Assembly: GCF_900167025.1 (NCBI RefSeq)
Contig: NZ_FUXC01000001.1
Coordinates: 1-64,000 of the forward strand
Direction: 5' to 3'
Origin: Treponema berlinense
GTDB taxonomy: Bacteria; Spirochaetota; Spirochaetia; Treponematales; Treponemataceae
Length of the DNA: 64,000 bases
Shown in pieces: positions 1 through 8,287 of this stretch; positions within the stretch are counted from its first letter, which is position 1, and every line of letters starts with the position of its first letter. The translations under genes and the position numbers were made by a program. Below the pieces are notes generated by a model. The model had not been told where the DNA came from and ran no database searches. It worked only from the letters and a program-made list of their open reading frames with translations.

Positions 1-125
1 TTTTTTTTCTGTCGGGTGGCCGCTTTTTTAATGGAGCGGAAGCGGAACTGCGCAGGGACGGTGTGGCGGTGTTTGTGGGGCCGTGCGCTTTTTGCCTGTT
101 TTTTCGTGTGGTGCGCTTCTGCTTT
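1..125 (+). repeat. Modular intergenic repeat, 5'-truncated copy
   Basis: GC-rich stretch in AT-rich surroundings. The block AATGGAGCGGAAGCGGAAC at about 29-47 followed by TGCGCAGGGACGG matches the middle of the better preserved copies at 15737 and 26690, and GTGCGC near 114 matches their 3' end. The 5' part lies outside the window or has decayed. Small reading frames over 16-219 on both strands have Cys/Trp/Phe-rich composition and look like chance openings, so no gene is called here. Confidence 0.45.
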
Positions 126-180
126 TTATTTTGGTTTTTGCATTGCTGGGCTGGCGTGGCGGTATTTTTGTATGCGTCAA

Positions 181-209
181 TTGAACAGACCTTGTTTTTT
201 CTTTATAAT
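181..209 (+). promoter_or_regulatory. Sigma-70 type promoter for valS
   Basis: TTGAAC (181-186), a 17-bp spacer and a perfect TATAAT (204-209). Predicted start of transcription is near 216, giving a leader of about 210 nt before valS that contains a whole copy of the modular repeat. Confidence 0.6.
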
Positions 210-240
210 GGTTCATTAGGCTAATATTGAGTTTTTGTAT

Positions 241-373
241 GTGGCAGGGATTGTAGCACCTTTAGTTCCTTCGATATGTTTCGGAACGTAGTGGAGAAAC
301 TTTTCGGAGGAATGAGCCGCGCGAGACGGCGAAGTGCGAAAAGCCCGGTTTTTGCAAAGCAAAAAGCCACCCG
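241..373 (+). repeat. Modular intergenic repeat in the valS leader
   Basis: One of the clearest copies of the family. It opens with GTGGCAGGGATTGTAGC and closes with GAAAAGCCCGG, a hairpin TTTTTGC-AAA-GCAAAAA and GCCACCC, so GTGGC (241-245) and GCCAC (365-369) can form an outer closing stem. GTTCC/GGAAC arms near 266-290 form the first inner hairpin. It sits between a good promoter and the valS ribosome site, so it should be transcribed as 5' UTR. Confidence 0.7.
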
Positions 374-428
374 AATATAAAAAATTACTCGAATTTGAAC
401 CTGATTTTTATTTAAGGATGCTCGAAAA

Positions 429-3152
429 ATGAAAGCTATTGAACTTGAAAAAGCTTATAATCCAAAAGATTTTGAAGACAGAATTTATAATGAATGGGTT
501 GAAAAAGGCTGTTTTAAACCTGCAAGCGATAAAGATTCGCCTGTTCATTCTCAAAAAACTTCCAATATAAAATATACTGTCGTAATTCCGCCTCCGAACG
601 TTACAGGTGTCTTGCATATGGGACACGGTCTTAATAATACTTTGCAGGACGTTGTTGTTCGTTATCATAGAATGAAGGGTGATGATACTCTTTGGATTCC
701 TGGAACCGACCATGCCGGAATTGCCACTCAGAATGTTGTTGAAAAGCAGCTTAAAAAAGAGGGCAAAAACCGCAATGACCTTGGACGCGAGGCTTTTACT
801 GAGAGAACCTGGGAAGTTACTCACAAGCACCACGACATTATCGTTAAACAGCAGAAAAAACTTGGAAACTCTGTTGACTGGAGCCGTGAGCGTTTTACTT
901 ATGATGAAGGACTTTCTAAAGCTGTTCGTGATGTTTTTGTTACATTGTATGAACGCGGACTTATGTATAAAGGCCAGTATCTTGTAAACTGGTGTCCTCG
1001 CTGTGGCACGGCTTTGGCTGATGATGAAGTTGAGCATGAGGATACTCAGGGCGCAATGTATCACATTTATTACAACTATGCCGACGGTTCTGGAAGAATT
1101 GAAGTTGCTACAACTCGTCCTGAAACTTTCTTTGGCGATACGGCTGTTGCTGTAAATCCTGATGATGAGCGCTATAAGAACCTGATCGGTAAAAAAGTTC
1201 TTTTGCCTTTGATTAACAAGGAAATTCCGATTATTGCGGATTCTTATGTTGATAAAGAATTTGGAACTGGTATGGTTAAGATTACCCCTGCTCACGACCC
1301 TAACGACTGGGAAGTTGGAAAGCGCCATAACCTCGAAGTAATCAACCTTCTTAATCCTGACGGAACTATGAACGACAATGTTCCTGAAAAATACCGAGGT
1401 CTTAAGCCTGATGCTGCAAGAAAACTTGTTATTGAAGATTTGACTGAAAGCGGAAATTTTAAAGATGAAGAAAAAATGGTTCACTCTGTAGGACACTGTT
1501 ACCGCTGTCATACTGTTGTAGAACCTTATCTTTCTTATCAGTGGTTTGTAAAAATGAAGCCGCTTGCCGAAAAAGCGCTGAAGGCATGGAAAGACGGAGA
1601 AGTTGTTTTCTTTCCAAAAAAATGGGAAAACACATACACTCACTGGCTCGAAAATATACGCGATTGGTGTGTGAGCCGTCAAATCTGGTGGGGACACAGA
1701 ATTCCTGCATGGTACTGTGATTGTGGAGAAACAATCGTAAGTCGCGAAAATCCTGTAAAATGTCCAAAGTGCGGCGCGGACGCTTCTCATTTAAGACAGG
1801 ATCCTGATGTTCTCGACACCTGGTTCTCTTCTTGGCTGTGGCCGTTCTCAACTTTAGGCTGGCCGGAAAATACCGGGGATTTGAAGAATTTCTATCCTAC
1901 AACCGCTCTTGTTACTGCTTACGATATTATATTCTTCTGGGTTAGCCGCATGATTATGGCTGGTCTGGAATTTACAGGAAAAGCGCCTTTCCATGACATT
2001 TACATTCACGGTCTTGTGCGCGACAAGCAGGGAAGAAAAATGTCGAAGTCTCTTGGAAACGGCATTGATCCTCTTGATATTATCGATCAGTATGGCGCGG
2101 ATGCGCTCAAATTCACTTTGACCTATCTTTGTGCCCAAGGACAGGATATTTTAATCGACAATGATTCGTTCAAATTCGGTTCAAAATTCTGTAATAAAGT
2201 ATGGAATGCAAGCCGTTATATTCTCGGAAATCTTGAAGGAAGGAATCTTGTTCCTGTAAAAGACGAAGAATTGACGGAACTTGATAAATGGATTTTTGCT
2301 GAATTGAATTCAGCTGCAAAAAATGCACGTTCCGCTCTTGATTCTTACCGCTACAACGATGCGGCAAGCAGCGTTTATGAATATTTCTGGAATACTTTCT
2401 GCGATTGGTATGTAGAAGCTACAAAACTTGTATTCTGGCACGGAACTGAAGAACAGAAGGACAGACAGGTTTCTGTATTGCTCAATGTTCTTGAAGAATC
2501 TCTCCGCCTTTTGCATCCGTTTATTCCGTTTGTAACCGAAGAAATCTATTCAAAATTGCCTTTGGCTCAAATTGTTGAAAATAGAAAGGCAAGCGGCGCT
2601 CAGAAAATTTTGCCGAACGAAACTTATACAGGACTTTTAGTTTCGGCTCCTTATCCTGAATACAAGGTTGAACGCGACGATGTAAAAATCAATGCCCGTT
2701 TTGCCGCTTTGAAAGACGTTGTAAGAAGTGTGCGCGGTATTCGCGTTGAATGTGGCGTAAATCCTGCCGACAAAATCAATCTTGCGCTTCTTATCGAAAA
2801 AGGCAGCGCGGCTGAAGTTTGTACAGAAAAAACAGACATGATTCAGCTTTTAGCAGGTCTTTCTAAGGTTGAATTTGTTGAATCTAAGCCTGAAAAATCA
2901 ATCGGTACAGTAGGTTCTGGTTTTGAAGCCTTTATTCTTCTTGACGAAAATGTAAATACAGAACAGCTTTTGAAGCATTTTAACAAGGATCTTGAAAAAG
3001 ATAAAAAAGATGCAGAACGAATTGAATTCAAATTGAACGGAAAATTCGGACAGCACGCCCCAGCGGAAGTTGTTCAGGCAGAACGCGACAATCTTGCAGA
3101 AATTAAGCGCAGAATTGAAAAACTTGAAAGTTATATCGCGGCTTTGAACTAA
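429..3152 (+). CDS. valS: Valine--tRNA ligase
   Basis: Class I aminoacyl-tRNA synthetase that charges tRNA-Val in the cytoplasm. At 907 aa it has the usual family length. Visible motifs are the HIGH-type HMGH in the segment PPPNVTGVLHMGHGL near residue 60 and KMSKS (GRKMSKSLGN) near residue 540. Two Cys pairs (CPRCG and the later CDCGE...CPKCG) look like zinc-knuckle inserts. The long central editing domain contains the TTRPET and GTGMVKITPAHD signatures of valyl enzymes, and a coiled-coil C-terminal arm ends the protein. The start ATG at 429 follows AAGGA at 414-418. The gene is preceded by a promoter and a 210-nt leader carrying a structured repeat; no T-box core was found. A SpoT-like HD gene follows 61 bp downstream, probably in the same transcript. 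Confidence 0.97.
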   Translation: MKAIELEKAYNPKDFEDRIYNEWVEKGCFKPASDKDSPVHSQKTSNIKYTVVIPPPNVTGVLHMGHGLNNTLQDVVVRYHRMKGDDTLWIPGTDHAGIATQNVVEKQLKKEGKNRNDLGREAFTERTWEVTHKHHDIIVKQQKKLGNSVDWSRERFTYDEGLSKAVRDVFVTLYERGLMYKGQYLVNWCPRCGTALADDEVEHEDTQGAMYHIYYNYADGSGRIEVATTRPETFFGDTAVAVNPDDERYKNLIGKKVLLPLINKEIPIIADSYVDKEFGTGMVKITPAHDPNDWEVGKRHNLEVINLLNPDGTMNDNVPEKYRGLKPDAARKLVIEDLTESGNFKDEEKMVHSVGHCYRCHTVVEPYLSYQWFVKMKPLAEKALKAWKDGEVVFFPKKWENTYTHWLENIRDWCVSRQIWWGHRIPAWYCDCGETIVSRENPVKCPKCGADASHLRQDPDVLDTWFSSWLWPFSTLGWPENTGDLKNFYPTTALVTAYDIIFFWVSRMIMAGLEFTGKAPFHDIYIHGLVRDKQGRKMSKSLGNGIDPLDIIDQYGADALKFTLTYLCAQGQDILIDNDSFKFGSKFCNKVWNASRYILGNLEGRNLVPVKDEELTELDKWIFAELNSAAKNARSALDSYRYNDAASSVYEYFWNTFCDWYVEATKLVFWHGTEEQKDRQVSVLLNVLEESLRLLHPFIPFVTEEIYSKLPLAQIVENRKASGAQKILPNETYTGLLVSAPYPEYKVERDDVKINARFAALKDVVRSVRGIRVECGVNPADKINLALLIEKGSAAEVCTEKTDMIQLLAGLSKVEFVESKPEKSIGTVGSGFEAFILLDENVNTEQLLKHFNKDLEKDKKDAERIEFKLNGKFGQHAPAEVVQAERDNLAEIKRRIEKLESYIAALN

Positions 3153-3213
3153 AATCTGCCGATAATCAAGATAATCAGTTTTGCAGGGGATGTTGCAAAA
3201 AAAGAGGTGCGTC

Positions 3214-3846
3214 ATGGGAATAAAGTATGAAATGAAAACCGAAAAACCTGAAAAAATGGGAAATAAAGAAGCTCAGGAACTCAAAAATATTGTTTTGGCT
3301 CCTTATATGCAGCTTGCCACGGGACTTATTGGAAAGGCGCGCCATGCCGGAGGCAATATGTTCCGTCACCAGATGGACACTCTTGCAATTCTGATAGATT
3401 ACGGTTATATAGATTCTGTTTTGCTAAAAGCCAGCGTCGTTCATGACACTGTTGAAGATATTAAGGATTTTGACAGAAATTTAATCCTCAATGCCGATGA
3501 TGAAGGTGAGGAAGTTCTTAATCTTGTTCTTGAAGTTACCCGCGGTGAAAACGAAACAAAAAAAGAATTTTTGCAGCGGATTTTGGACAAAGGCAGCCAA
3601 AAGGCAAAAATCTTAAAATGCGCCGACAGAATTTCCAATATGATTTCGCTCGGATACGTTACAGATCCTCATTTTATCGAACGTTACTGCGACGAAACAG
3701 AGTTTTTCCTTCTTCCTATGGCTCTTGAAATTGACTTTAACATGTATCACGAACTGATAAATCTTATAATGACGCGCCGCCGCTATCTTGAAGACGGCGG
3801 TTATTTTGACAATCGCCATAAAGAGTCCGACAGCGATAAAAAATAA
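3214..3846 (+). CDS. HD-domain hydrolase related to the SpoT/Mesh1 ppGpp hydrolase domain
   Basis: A 210-aa cytoplasmic protein made of a single HD metal-dependent phosphohydrolase domain. The visible metal motif is RH (H52), then HDTVED (H77, D78, E81, D82), and a downstream KILKCADRISNM matching the KLADRLHNM motif of RelA/SpoT hydrolase domains. No synthetase, TGS or ACT domain follows, so the architecture is that of a small alarmone hydrolase. Degradation of (p)ppGpp is an inference from the family; another nucleotide could be the substrate. The ATG at 3214 is chosen because GAGGTG (3204-3209) precedes it; an upstream TTG in frame has no ribosome site. It lies 61 bp after valS, and a terminator follows at 3885. 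Confidence 0.8.
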   Translation: MGIKYEMKTEKPEKMGNKEAQELKNIVLAPYMQLATGLIGKARHAGGNMFRHQMDTLAILIDYGYIDSVLLKASVVHDTVEDIKDFDRNLILNADDEGEEVLNLVLEVTRGENETKKEFLQRILDKGSQKAKILKCADRISNMISLGYVTDPHFIERYCDETEFFLLPMALEIDFNMYHELINLIMTRRRYLEDGGYFDNRHKESDSDKK

Positions 3847-3884
3847 TCCGGTTTAGTTTATTTATGCAATCCTGAATTTTTGCG

Positions 3885-3926
3885 GCGAGAACCTGTTTTT
3901 ACGAACATGAAGGTCTCGCTTTTTTT
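3885..3926 (+). terminator. Rho-independent terminator after the valS-HD unit
   Basis: GCGAGA-A-CCT pairs with AGGTCTCGC (one bulged A) and is followed by seven T residues. Confidence 0.75.
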
Positions 3927-3953
3927 GCAATATAAGGTTTTTCGTGGTAAAAT
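3925..3953 (+). promoter_or_regulatory. Predicted promoter for the acyl-CoA synthetase gene
   Basis: TTGCAA (3925-3930), 17-bp spacer, TAAAAT (3948-3953), leaving a leader of about 70 nt before the ATG at 4030. Confidence 0.45.
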
Positions 3954-4029
3954 TATGTAAATCTCCAAAGAATTTTCGGCTTGATTGTTGTTTTGAGATT
4001 TTTTTAGATTTCATTTAATGGAGAATATT

Positions 4030-5991
4030 ATGGTAAAATACACCTTCCGTGAGCTTCCAAAAAATCTTCCTTTAACACTGAAGGCTCAGGTTGAAAAAGT
4101 TCCTGATTCAGTTCTTCAGGCTTCAAAAAATAAAGACGGCAAATTTGAATATTTTACATTTGCTTCTGTTTATGATGATTTTGTCGCCCTTGCTTTTCAG
4201 TTTAAAAAACTTGGCATTGAAAAAGGCTCTAACGTTGCATTGATTTCTGACAATCGCCGTGAATGGCTTTTGACAGATTATGCTTTGCTTTCTATTGGTG
4301 CGGCAGATGTTCCTCGTGGCTGCGACAGCATGGGAAACGAAATTCGCTTTATAATTTCTTATGCAGACTGTAAAGTTGGCTTTTTTGAAACTGGACACCA
4401 GCTCGAAAAAGTTTTGGAAAAAATCGATGAAGTTCCTCTCTTAAAAACAGTTGTAATTTACGAGCCAATTGCGCAGGAAATTGAAAAAAAAGCAGCCGAT
4501 TGCGGTCTTAAGGTAATTCATTTTAGCGAATTGTTTGAAAAAGCGCGGACTGAATATGCAGAAAAAAAAGAAGCGATAAAGGCGGAAATCGAGTCCGGTA
4601 TGGAAAAAATTGAACCTGATGACAACGCCACGATTATTTTTACTTCCGGCACAACAGGAACTCCAAAAGGCGTAATGCTTACCCATGACAATTATATTTA
4701 TCAGCTTTCTGTAATTCACAACTTCTTGCCTTCTAATCCTGGATTTATGTGGCTGAGCGTTCTTCCTGTATGGCACAGTTTTGAGCGTTTGATTCAATAT
4801 GCTGCTCCAGTTTTTTGCAATGGAATTGCCTATTCTAAGCCTATTGGGCAGATTTTGCTTGCAGACATGGCGGTTATAAAGCCTCAGTGGATGTGCGGTG
4901 TTCCTCGTTTATGGGAATCTCTTGCAAAAGCCGTTCAAAAAGCCATGAAAAAGAAAGGCGGAGTTGCCCTTGTTCTTTTTAATTTTTTTGTAAAAGTTGG
5001 CGGTGCCTATGCTGACCAGAAAGATAAGGTTTTTGGTCTTGTATGCCAGCTTTACAAAAAACGTAACCGGGTGTTGGATTTTTTTGCGGGAATTGTTCCA
5101 ATGTGTCTTTTATGGCCATTGAAAAAGCTCGGAGATTTGCTCGTATTTAAAAAACTTCAGGCGAAATTTGGCGGAAATCTGCATGTTGCAATCAGCGGCG
5201 GCGGAGCGCTTCCGCACGAAATTGACAATTTTTACCGGGCCGTAGGTTTGAACCTTTTGGAAGGCTATGGACTTACAGAAACTGCGCCTGTTATTTCTTT
5301 TAGAAATCCACATGAACCCCGCCCTGGCTGCGTAGGTGCGATTTTTCCGACTGTCGAATTAAAAATCTGCAAGGAAGAAAACGGTGTTGCCGTAAGTGGC
5401 GAAGATATTGGACCGGGAAAAATGGGATTGATTTTTGTAAAAAGCCGGCAGGTTATGAAAGGCTATTACAAGCGTCCTGATTTGACCGCAAAAGTGATTG
5501 ATAAAGACGGCTGGTTTAATACAGGCGACCTTGGCGTACGTACTTTTGACAACGAATTGAAAATTACAGGCCGCGCAAAAGATACAATTGTCTTGCTTGG
5601 CGGTGAAAATGTTGAACCTGCTGTGCTGGAGTCAGAACTGTTGATAAACGACCTGATAGAAAGCGCAATGGTTGTCGGACAAGATGAACGGAGCCTTGGA
5701 GCGCTCATTGTTCCTTCTAAAGAAAATACCGAAGATTTTGCAAAAGAAAATAATATTGAGTATGAATCTTATGAAGAACTTCTAAAGAACGATTTTATAA
5801 TTCAGGCTTTTGATAAAATCATAAAGGATTCAATTTCTACGGCAAAAGGTTTTCGTGCTTGCGAAAAAATCGGCAAATTTGCATTGCTTCCAAAAAGTTT
5901 TGAAGTTGGTGTTGAATTGAGCGCAAAGCAGGAAATGATGCGCTATAAAATCGCTGAGGAATATAAAGACTTGATTAAAACTCTTTTTTAG
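4030..5991 (+). CDS. Long-chain fatty-acid--CoA ligase (AMP-forming)
   Basis: A 653-aa member of the ANL adenylating superfamily that activates a fatty acid to acyl-AMP and then acyl-CoA. The P-loop signature TSGTTGTPKGVM appears near residue 210, GYGLTETAP near 415 and GWFNTGD near 495. The lid-domain lysine region is less obvious in the C-terminal part (KGFRACEKIGKF). Length and the long insert between residues 300 and 370 fit the FadD/FAA group rather than acetyl-CoA synthetases. The annotated start is the ATG at 4030, six bases after GGAG (4020-4023); the in-frame ATG at 4018 overlaps that ribosome site. It has its own promoter and is followed by a weak hairpin TTGACCG/CGGTCAA at 6003-6027. 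Lipid uptake or recycling is the likely role; chain-length specificity cannot be read from sequence. Confidence 0.9.
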   Translation: MVKYTFRELPKNLPLTLKAQVEKVPDSVLQASKNKDGKFEYFTFASVYDDFVALAFQFKKLGIEKGSNVALISDNRREWLLTDYALLSIGAADVPRGCDSMGNEIRFIISYADCKVGFFETGHQLEKVLEKIDEVPLLKTVVIYEPIAQEIEKKAADCGLKVIHFSELFEKARTEYAEKKEAIKAEIESGMEKIEPDDNATIIFTSGTTGTPKGVMLTHDNYIYQLSVIHNFLPSNPGFMWLSVLPVWHSFERLIQYAAPVFCNGIAYSKPIGQILLADMAVIKPQWMCGVPRLWESLAKAVQKAMKKKGGVALVLFNFFVKVGGAYADQKDKVFGLVCQLYKKRNRVLDFFAGIVPMCLLWPLKKLGDLLVFKKLQAKFGGNLHVAISGGGALPHEIDNFYRAVGLNLLEGYGLTETAPVISFRNPHEPRPGCVGAIFPTVELKICKEENGVAVSGEDIGPGKMGLIFVKSRQVMKGYYKRPDLTAKVIDKDGWFNTGDLGVRTFDNELKITGRAKDTIVLLGGENVEPAVLESELLINDLIESAMVVGQDERSLGALIVPSKENTEDFAKENNIEYESYEELLKNDFIIQAFDKIIKDSISTAKGFRACEKIGKFALLPKSFEVGVELSAKQEMMRYKIAEEYKDLIKTLF

Positions 5992-6053
5992 TCTTGATGG
6001 TTTTGACCGAAAAGTTGGAACGGTCAATTTATTATAATTTTTTTATAGACTAT

Positions 6054-6083
6054 TTGCTTGAAATTCAGTATTTTAAATATAGT
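6054..6083 (+). promoter_or_regulatory. Predicted gap promoter
   Basis: TTGCTT (6054-6059), 18-bp spacer, TATAGT (6078-6083), followed by an AT-rich leader and AAGGAGA at 6104-6110 eight bases before the gap ATG. Confidence 0.45.
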
Positions 6084-6118
6084 GAATTTAAATTTATTTT
6101 TTTAAGGAGAATAAAATC

Positions 6119-7192
6119 ATGGCAGTTAAAGTTGCTATTAACGGTTTTGGCCGTATCGGACGCTTGGCATTCCGCCAGATGTTTGCTGCAGATGGATATG
6201 AAGTTGTAGCTATCAACGACCTTACAAGCCCAAAAATGCTTGCTCACCTTTTGAAGTATGATACAGCACAGGGTGGATATGCTGGAAGAATTGGTGAAAA
6301 CAAACACACAGTTTCTTATATTGATGACGTTCTTGCCGAAGACGGAAAAACTGTAACAAAGCCAGGTGCTATCGTTGTAGACGGAAAAACAATCACAATC
6401 TACAAAGAAGCAAATGCTGCTAACCTTCCATGGAAAGCTCTCGATGTAGACGTTGTTCTCGAATGTACAGGTTTCTATGTATCAAAGGCTAAATCACAGG
6501 CTCACATCGATGCAGGTGCTAAAAAAGTTGTAATTTCTGCTCCAGCAGGAAACGACCTCCCAACAATCGTATACAATGTAAACCACAAATCTCTTACAAA
6601 GAACGACAACATCATTTCTGCCGCTTCTTGTACAACAAACTGCTTGGCTCCAATGGCTAAAGCTTTGAATGACTTTGCTCCAATCCAGAGCGGAATCATG
6701 TCTACAATTCACGCTTACACTGGCGACCAGATGATTCTTGACGGTCCACAGCGCAAAGGCGACCTCCGCCGTTCACGTGCAGGTGCTCAGAACATCGTTC
6801 CAAACTCAACAGGCGCTGCAAAGGCTATTGGTCTTGTAATTCCTGAATTGAACGGAAAATTGATTGGTTCAGCTCAGCGTGTTCCAGTTCCAACAGGATC
6901 TACAACAATCTTGACTGCTGTAATCAAAACAGACAAAGAAGTTACAAAAGAAGCTATCAACGCTGCAATGAAGGCTGAGGCAACAGAATCTTTCGGATAC
7001 AACGAAGATCAGATTGTTTCTTCAGATGTAATCGGAATGCGCTTTGGCTCACTCTTCGACGCTACACAGACTATGGTTTCTAAGGTTTCTGACGACACAT
7101 ATCAGGTACAGGTTGTTTCTTGGTATGACAACGAAAACTCTTACACAAGCCAGATGGTTAGAACAATCAAATACTTTGCAGAAAACTGCTAA
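6119..7192 (+). CDS. gap: Glyceraldehyde-3-phosphate dehydrogenase (phosphorylating)
   Basis: Central glycolytic enzyme, 357 aa, converting glyceraldehyde-3-phosphate with NAD and phosphate to 1,3-bisphosphoglycerate. The N-terminal NAD-binding fold begins [13 protein letters not shown], the catalytic cysteine lies in [12 protein letters not shown], and the substrate-binding block [21 protein letters not shown] follows. [13 protein letters not shown] near the end is diagnostic. Codon use is conspicuously biased (many ACA, GCT, CCA and AAC codons) compared with neighbours, as expected for a highly expressed gene. The strong ribosome site AAGGAGA (6104-6110) supports the start. It is monocistronic: its own promoter precedes it and a terminator follows at 7213. 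Confidence 0.98.
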   Translation: MAVKVAINGFGRIGRLAFRQMFAADGYEVVAINDLTSPKMLAHLLKYDTAQGGYAGRIGENKHTVSYIDDVLAEDGKTVTKPGAIVVDGKTITIYKEANAANLPWKALDVDVVLECTGFYVSKAKSQAHIDAGAKKVVISAPAGNDLPTIVYNVNHKSLTKNDNIISAASCTTNCLAPMAKALNDFAPIQSGIMSTIHAYTGDQMILDGPQRKGDLRRSRAGAQNIVPNSTGAAKAIGLVIPELNGKLIGSAQRVPVPTGSTTILTAVIKTDKEVTKEAINAAMKAEATESFGYNEDQIVSSDVIGMRFGSLFDATQTMVSKVSDDTYQVQVVSWYDNENSYTSQMVRTIKYFAENC

Positions 7193-7212
7193 TTATAGCT
7201 AGTTTCTGAAGA

Positions 7213-7245
7213 AAAAGGGCATCCTGAGAATGGGTGCCTTTTTTT
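7213..7245 (+). terminator. Terminator after gap
   Basis: AAAGGGCATCC pairs with GGGTGCCTTT with one bulged G, followed by T residues. Confidence 0.7.
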
Positions 7246-7281
7246 ATGTCCAAATCTTCATTTTTTTTAGTTTTCCAAAAA

Positions 7282-7310
7282 TTGCAATTTGTACTGGCTG
7301 TATATATAAT
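7282..7310 (+). promoter_or_regulatory. Promoter abutting the isomerase start codon
   Basis: TTGCAA (7282-7287), exactly 17 bp, TATAAT (7305-7310). The predicted transcription start at about 7317 coincides with the ATG, and no Shine-Dalgarno site is present, which suggests a leaderless mRNA. Confidence 0.6.
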
Positions 7311-7316
7311 GGACTT

Positions 7317-8150
7317 ATGAAAATTTTAATTAGACCACATGATATTGGAAAAGGTTCTGCTGAATTTTTAGGACAAAAGGCCCATGAATGGGGATTTGAC
7401 GGAGTTCAGCTTGCAATTGCAAAGGCTATTGAAGGACAAAACGGTAATCCTGGTACTTTGACGGACAGTGTTGTTTCTGAAATCCGCAGAGGTTTTAATT
7501 CTAACGGTGTTGAAATTCCTCTCTTGGGCGCATATTTTAATCCTGTTCACTCTAACAAAGAAAAAGTAAAACTTGGAGCGGAAAAATACGCCGATCATTT
7601 GCGTCATGCTGCTGAATTTGGGGCAAAATTTGTTGCTTCTGAGACCGGCTCTTACAATGACGACAAATGGACTTACAATCCAAAAAATCAGACTGAAGAG
7701 GCTTTTGCGGAAGTTAAGTCGATTTTTGCTCCTATGCCGGAAATTGCAAAAAAAAGCGGTGTATGCATGGCTTTGGAAGGAGCGTGGGGACATTGTATGT
7801 ATTGTCCGGAGCAGCTTAAGCGCCTTGCCGATGAAATTGATCCAGGCCAGGAAAATTTCCGTTTTATTGTTGATATTTACAATTATCTTTACATTGGAAA
7901 CCACGAAAAACGTGCAGAGATTTTTGAAAAGTGTCTGGAACTCTTTAAAGGAAAAATCTGTGGTTTTCATTTAAAAGATTATGTTGTAAAAGACGGTGAG
8001 CTTGAAATTGCTCCTTTGGGACAGGGAATTATGGGCTGGAAAGAATTTTTGCCTGTAATAATGAAGGAAGAACCGAACGCATATCTTATCTTTGAAGGCG
8101 TAAAAAATGTTCCTGATTCGCTTGAGTTTGTGCGTTCAATTGTCGGTTAA
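7317..8150 (+). CDS. Xylose isomerase-like TIM-barrel sugar phosphate isomerase/epimerase
   Basis: A 277-aa cytoplasmic protein of the AP-endonuclease-2/IolI/hydroxypyruvate-isomerase superfamily. The pattern fits that barrel: a glutamate after strand 5 (VCMALEGAWGH), an aspartate in FRFIVDIYNY, a histidine in GKICGFHLKDYV, and a C-terminal strand LIFEGV. These residues usually bind a divalent metal. The exact sugar or keto-acid substrate cannot be told. The start at 7317 is chosen because the barrel begins with MKILIRPHDIG and the reading frame before it overlaps the gap terminator and the promoter. It is a single gene between a terminator and a convergent minus-strand gene. Confidence 0.8.
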   Translation: MKILIRPHDIGKGSAEFLGQKAHEWGFDGVQLAIAKAIEGQNGNPGTLTDSVVSEIRRGFNSNGVEIPLLGAYFNPVHSNKEKVKLGAEKYADHLRHAAEFGAKFVASETGSYNDDKWTYNPKNQTEEAFAEVKSIFAPMPEIAKKSGVCMALEGAWGHCMYCPEQLKRLADEIDPGQENFRFIVDIYNYLYIGNHEKRAEIFEKCLELFKGKICGFHLKDYVVKDGELEIAPLGQGIMGWKEFLPVIMKEEPNAYLIFEGVKNVPDSLEFVRSIVG

Positions 8151-8157
8151 TACAGTT

Positions 8158-8280
8158 GTGGCAGGGGTTGAAGCCGCGGAGCGGTTCGGACGTGCTTGCA
8201 CGGCTGAACGGAAAAATTGCGCAGCAATTTTATAACGCGAAAGCCCGGCTGCTGCGGTTTTGCCGCAGCAGTGCCACCCG
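8158..8280 (+). repeat. Modular intergenic repeat, complete copy
   Basis: Opens with GTGGCAGGGGTTGAAGC (8158) and closes with GCGAAAGCCCGG, a perfect 9-bp hairpin CTGCTGCGG-TTTTG-CCGCAGCAG (8249-8271), then TGCCACCC. GTGGCA and TGCCAC close the element. A further perfect hairpin AAAATTGC-GCA-GCAATTTT lies near 8215-8233. The backbone matches the copy at 241-373 although every hairpin sequence differs. It fills the gap between two convergent genes. Confidence 0.75.
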
Positions 8281-8287
8281 AATAAAT

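Noticed and set aside
16-219. Small overlapping frames on both strands
   Set aside because: They lie in a modular repeat and promoter region, with Cys/Trp-rich or Arg/Pro-rich composition and no ribosome site.
210-428. T-box riboswitch for valS
   Set aside because: No T-box core or specifier-loop arrangement was seen; the leader is instead a copy of the dispersed repeat.
408-1790. A 460-residue open frame on the minus strand
   Set aside because: It lies wholly within valS on the opposite strand and has the Phe/Ser/Asn-rich composition typical of antisense shadows of AT-rich coding DNA.
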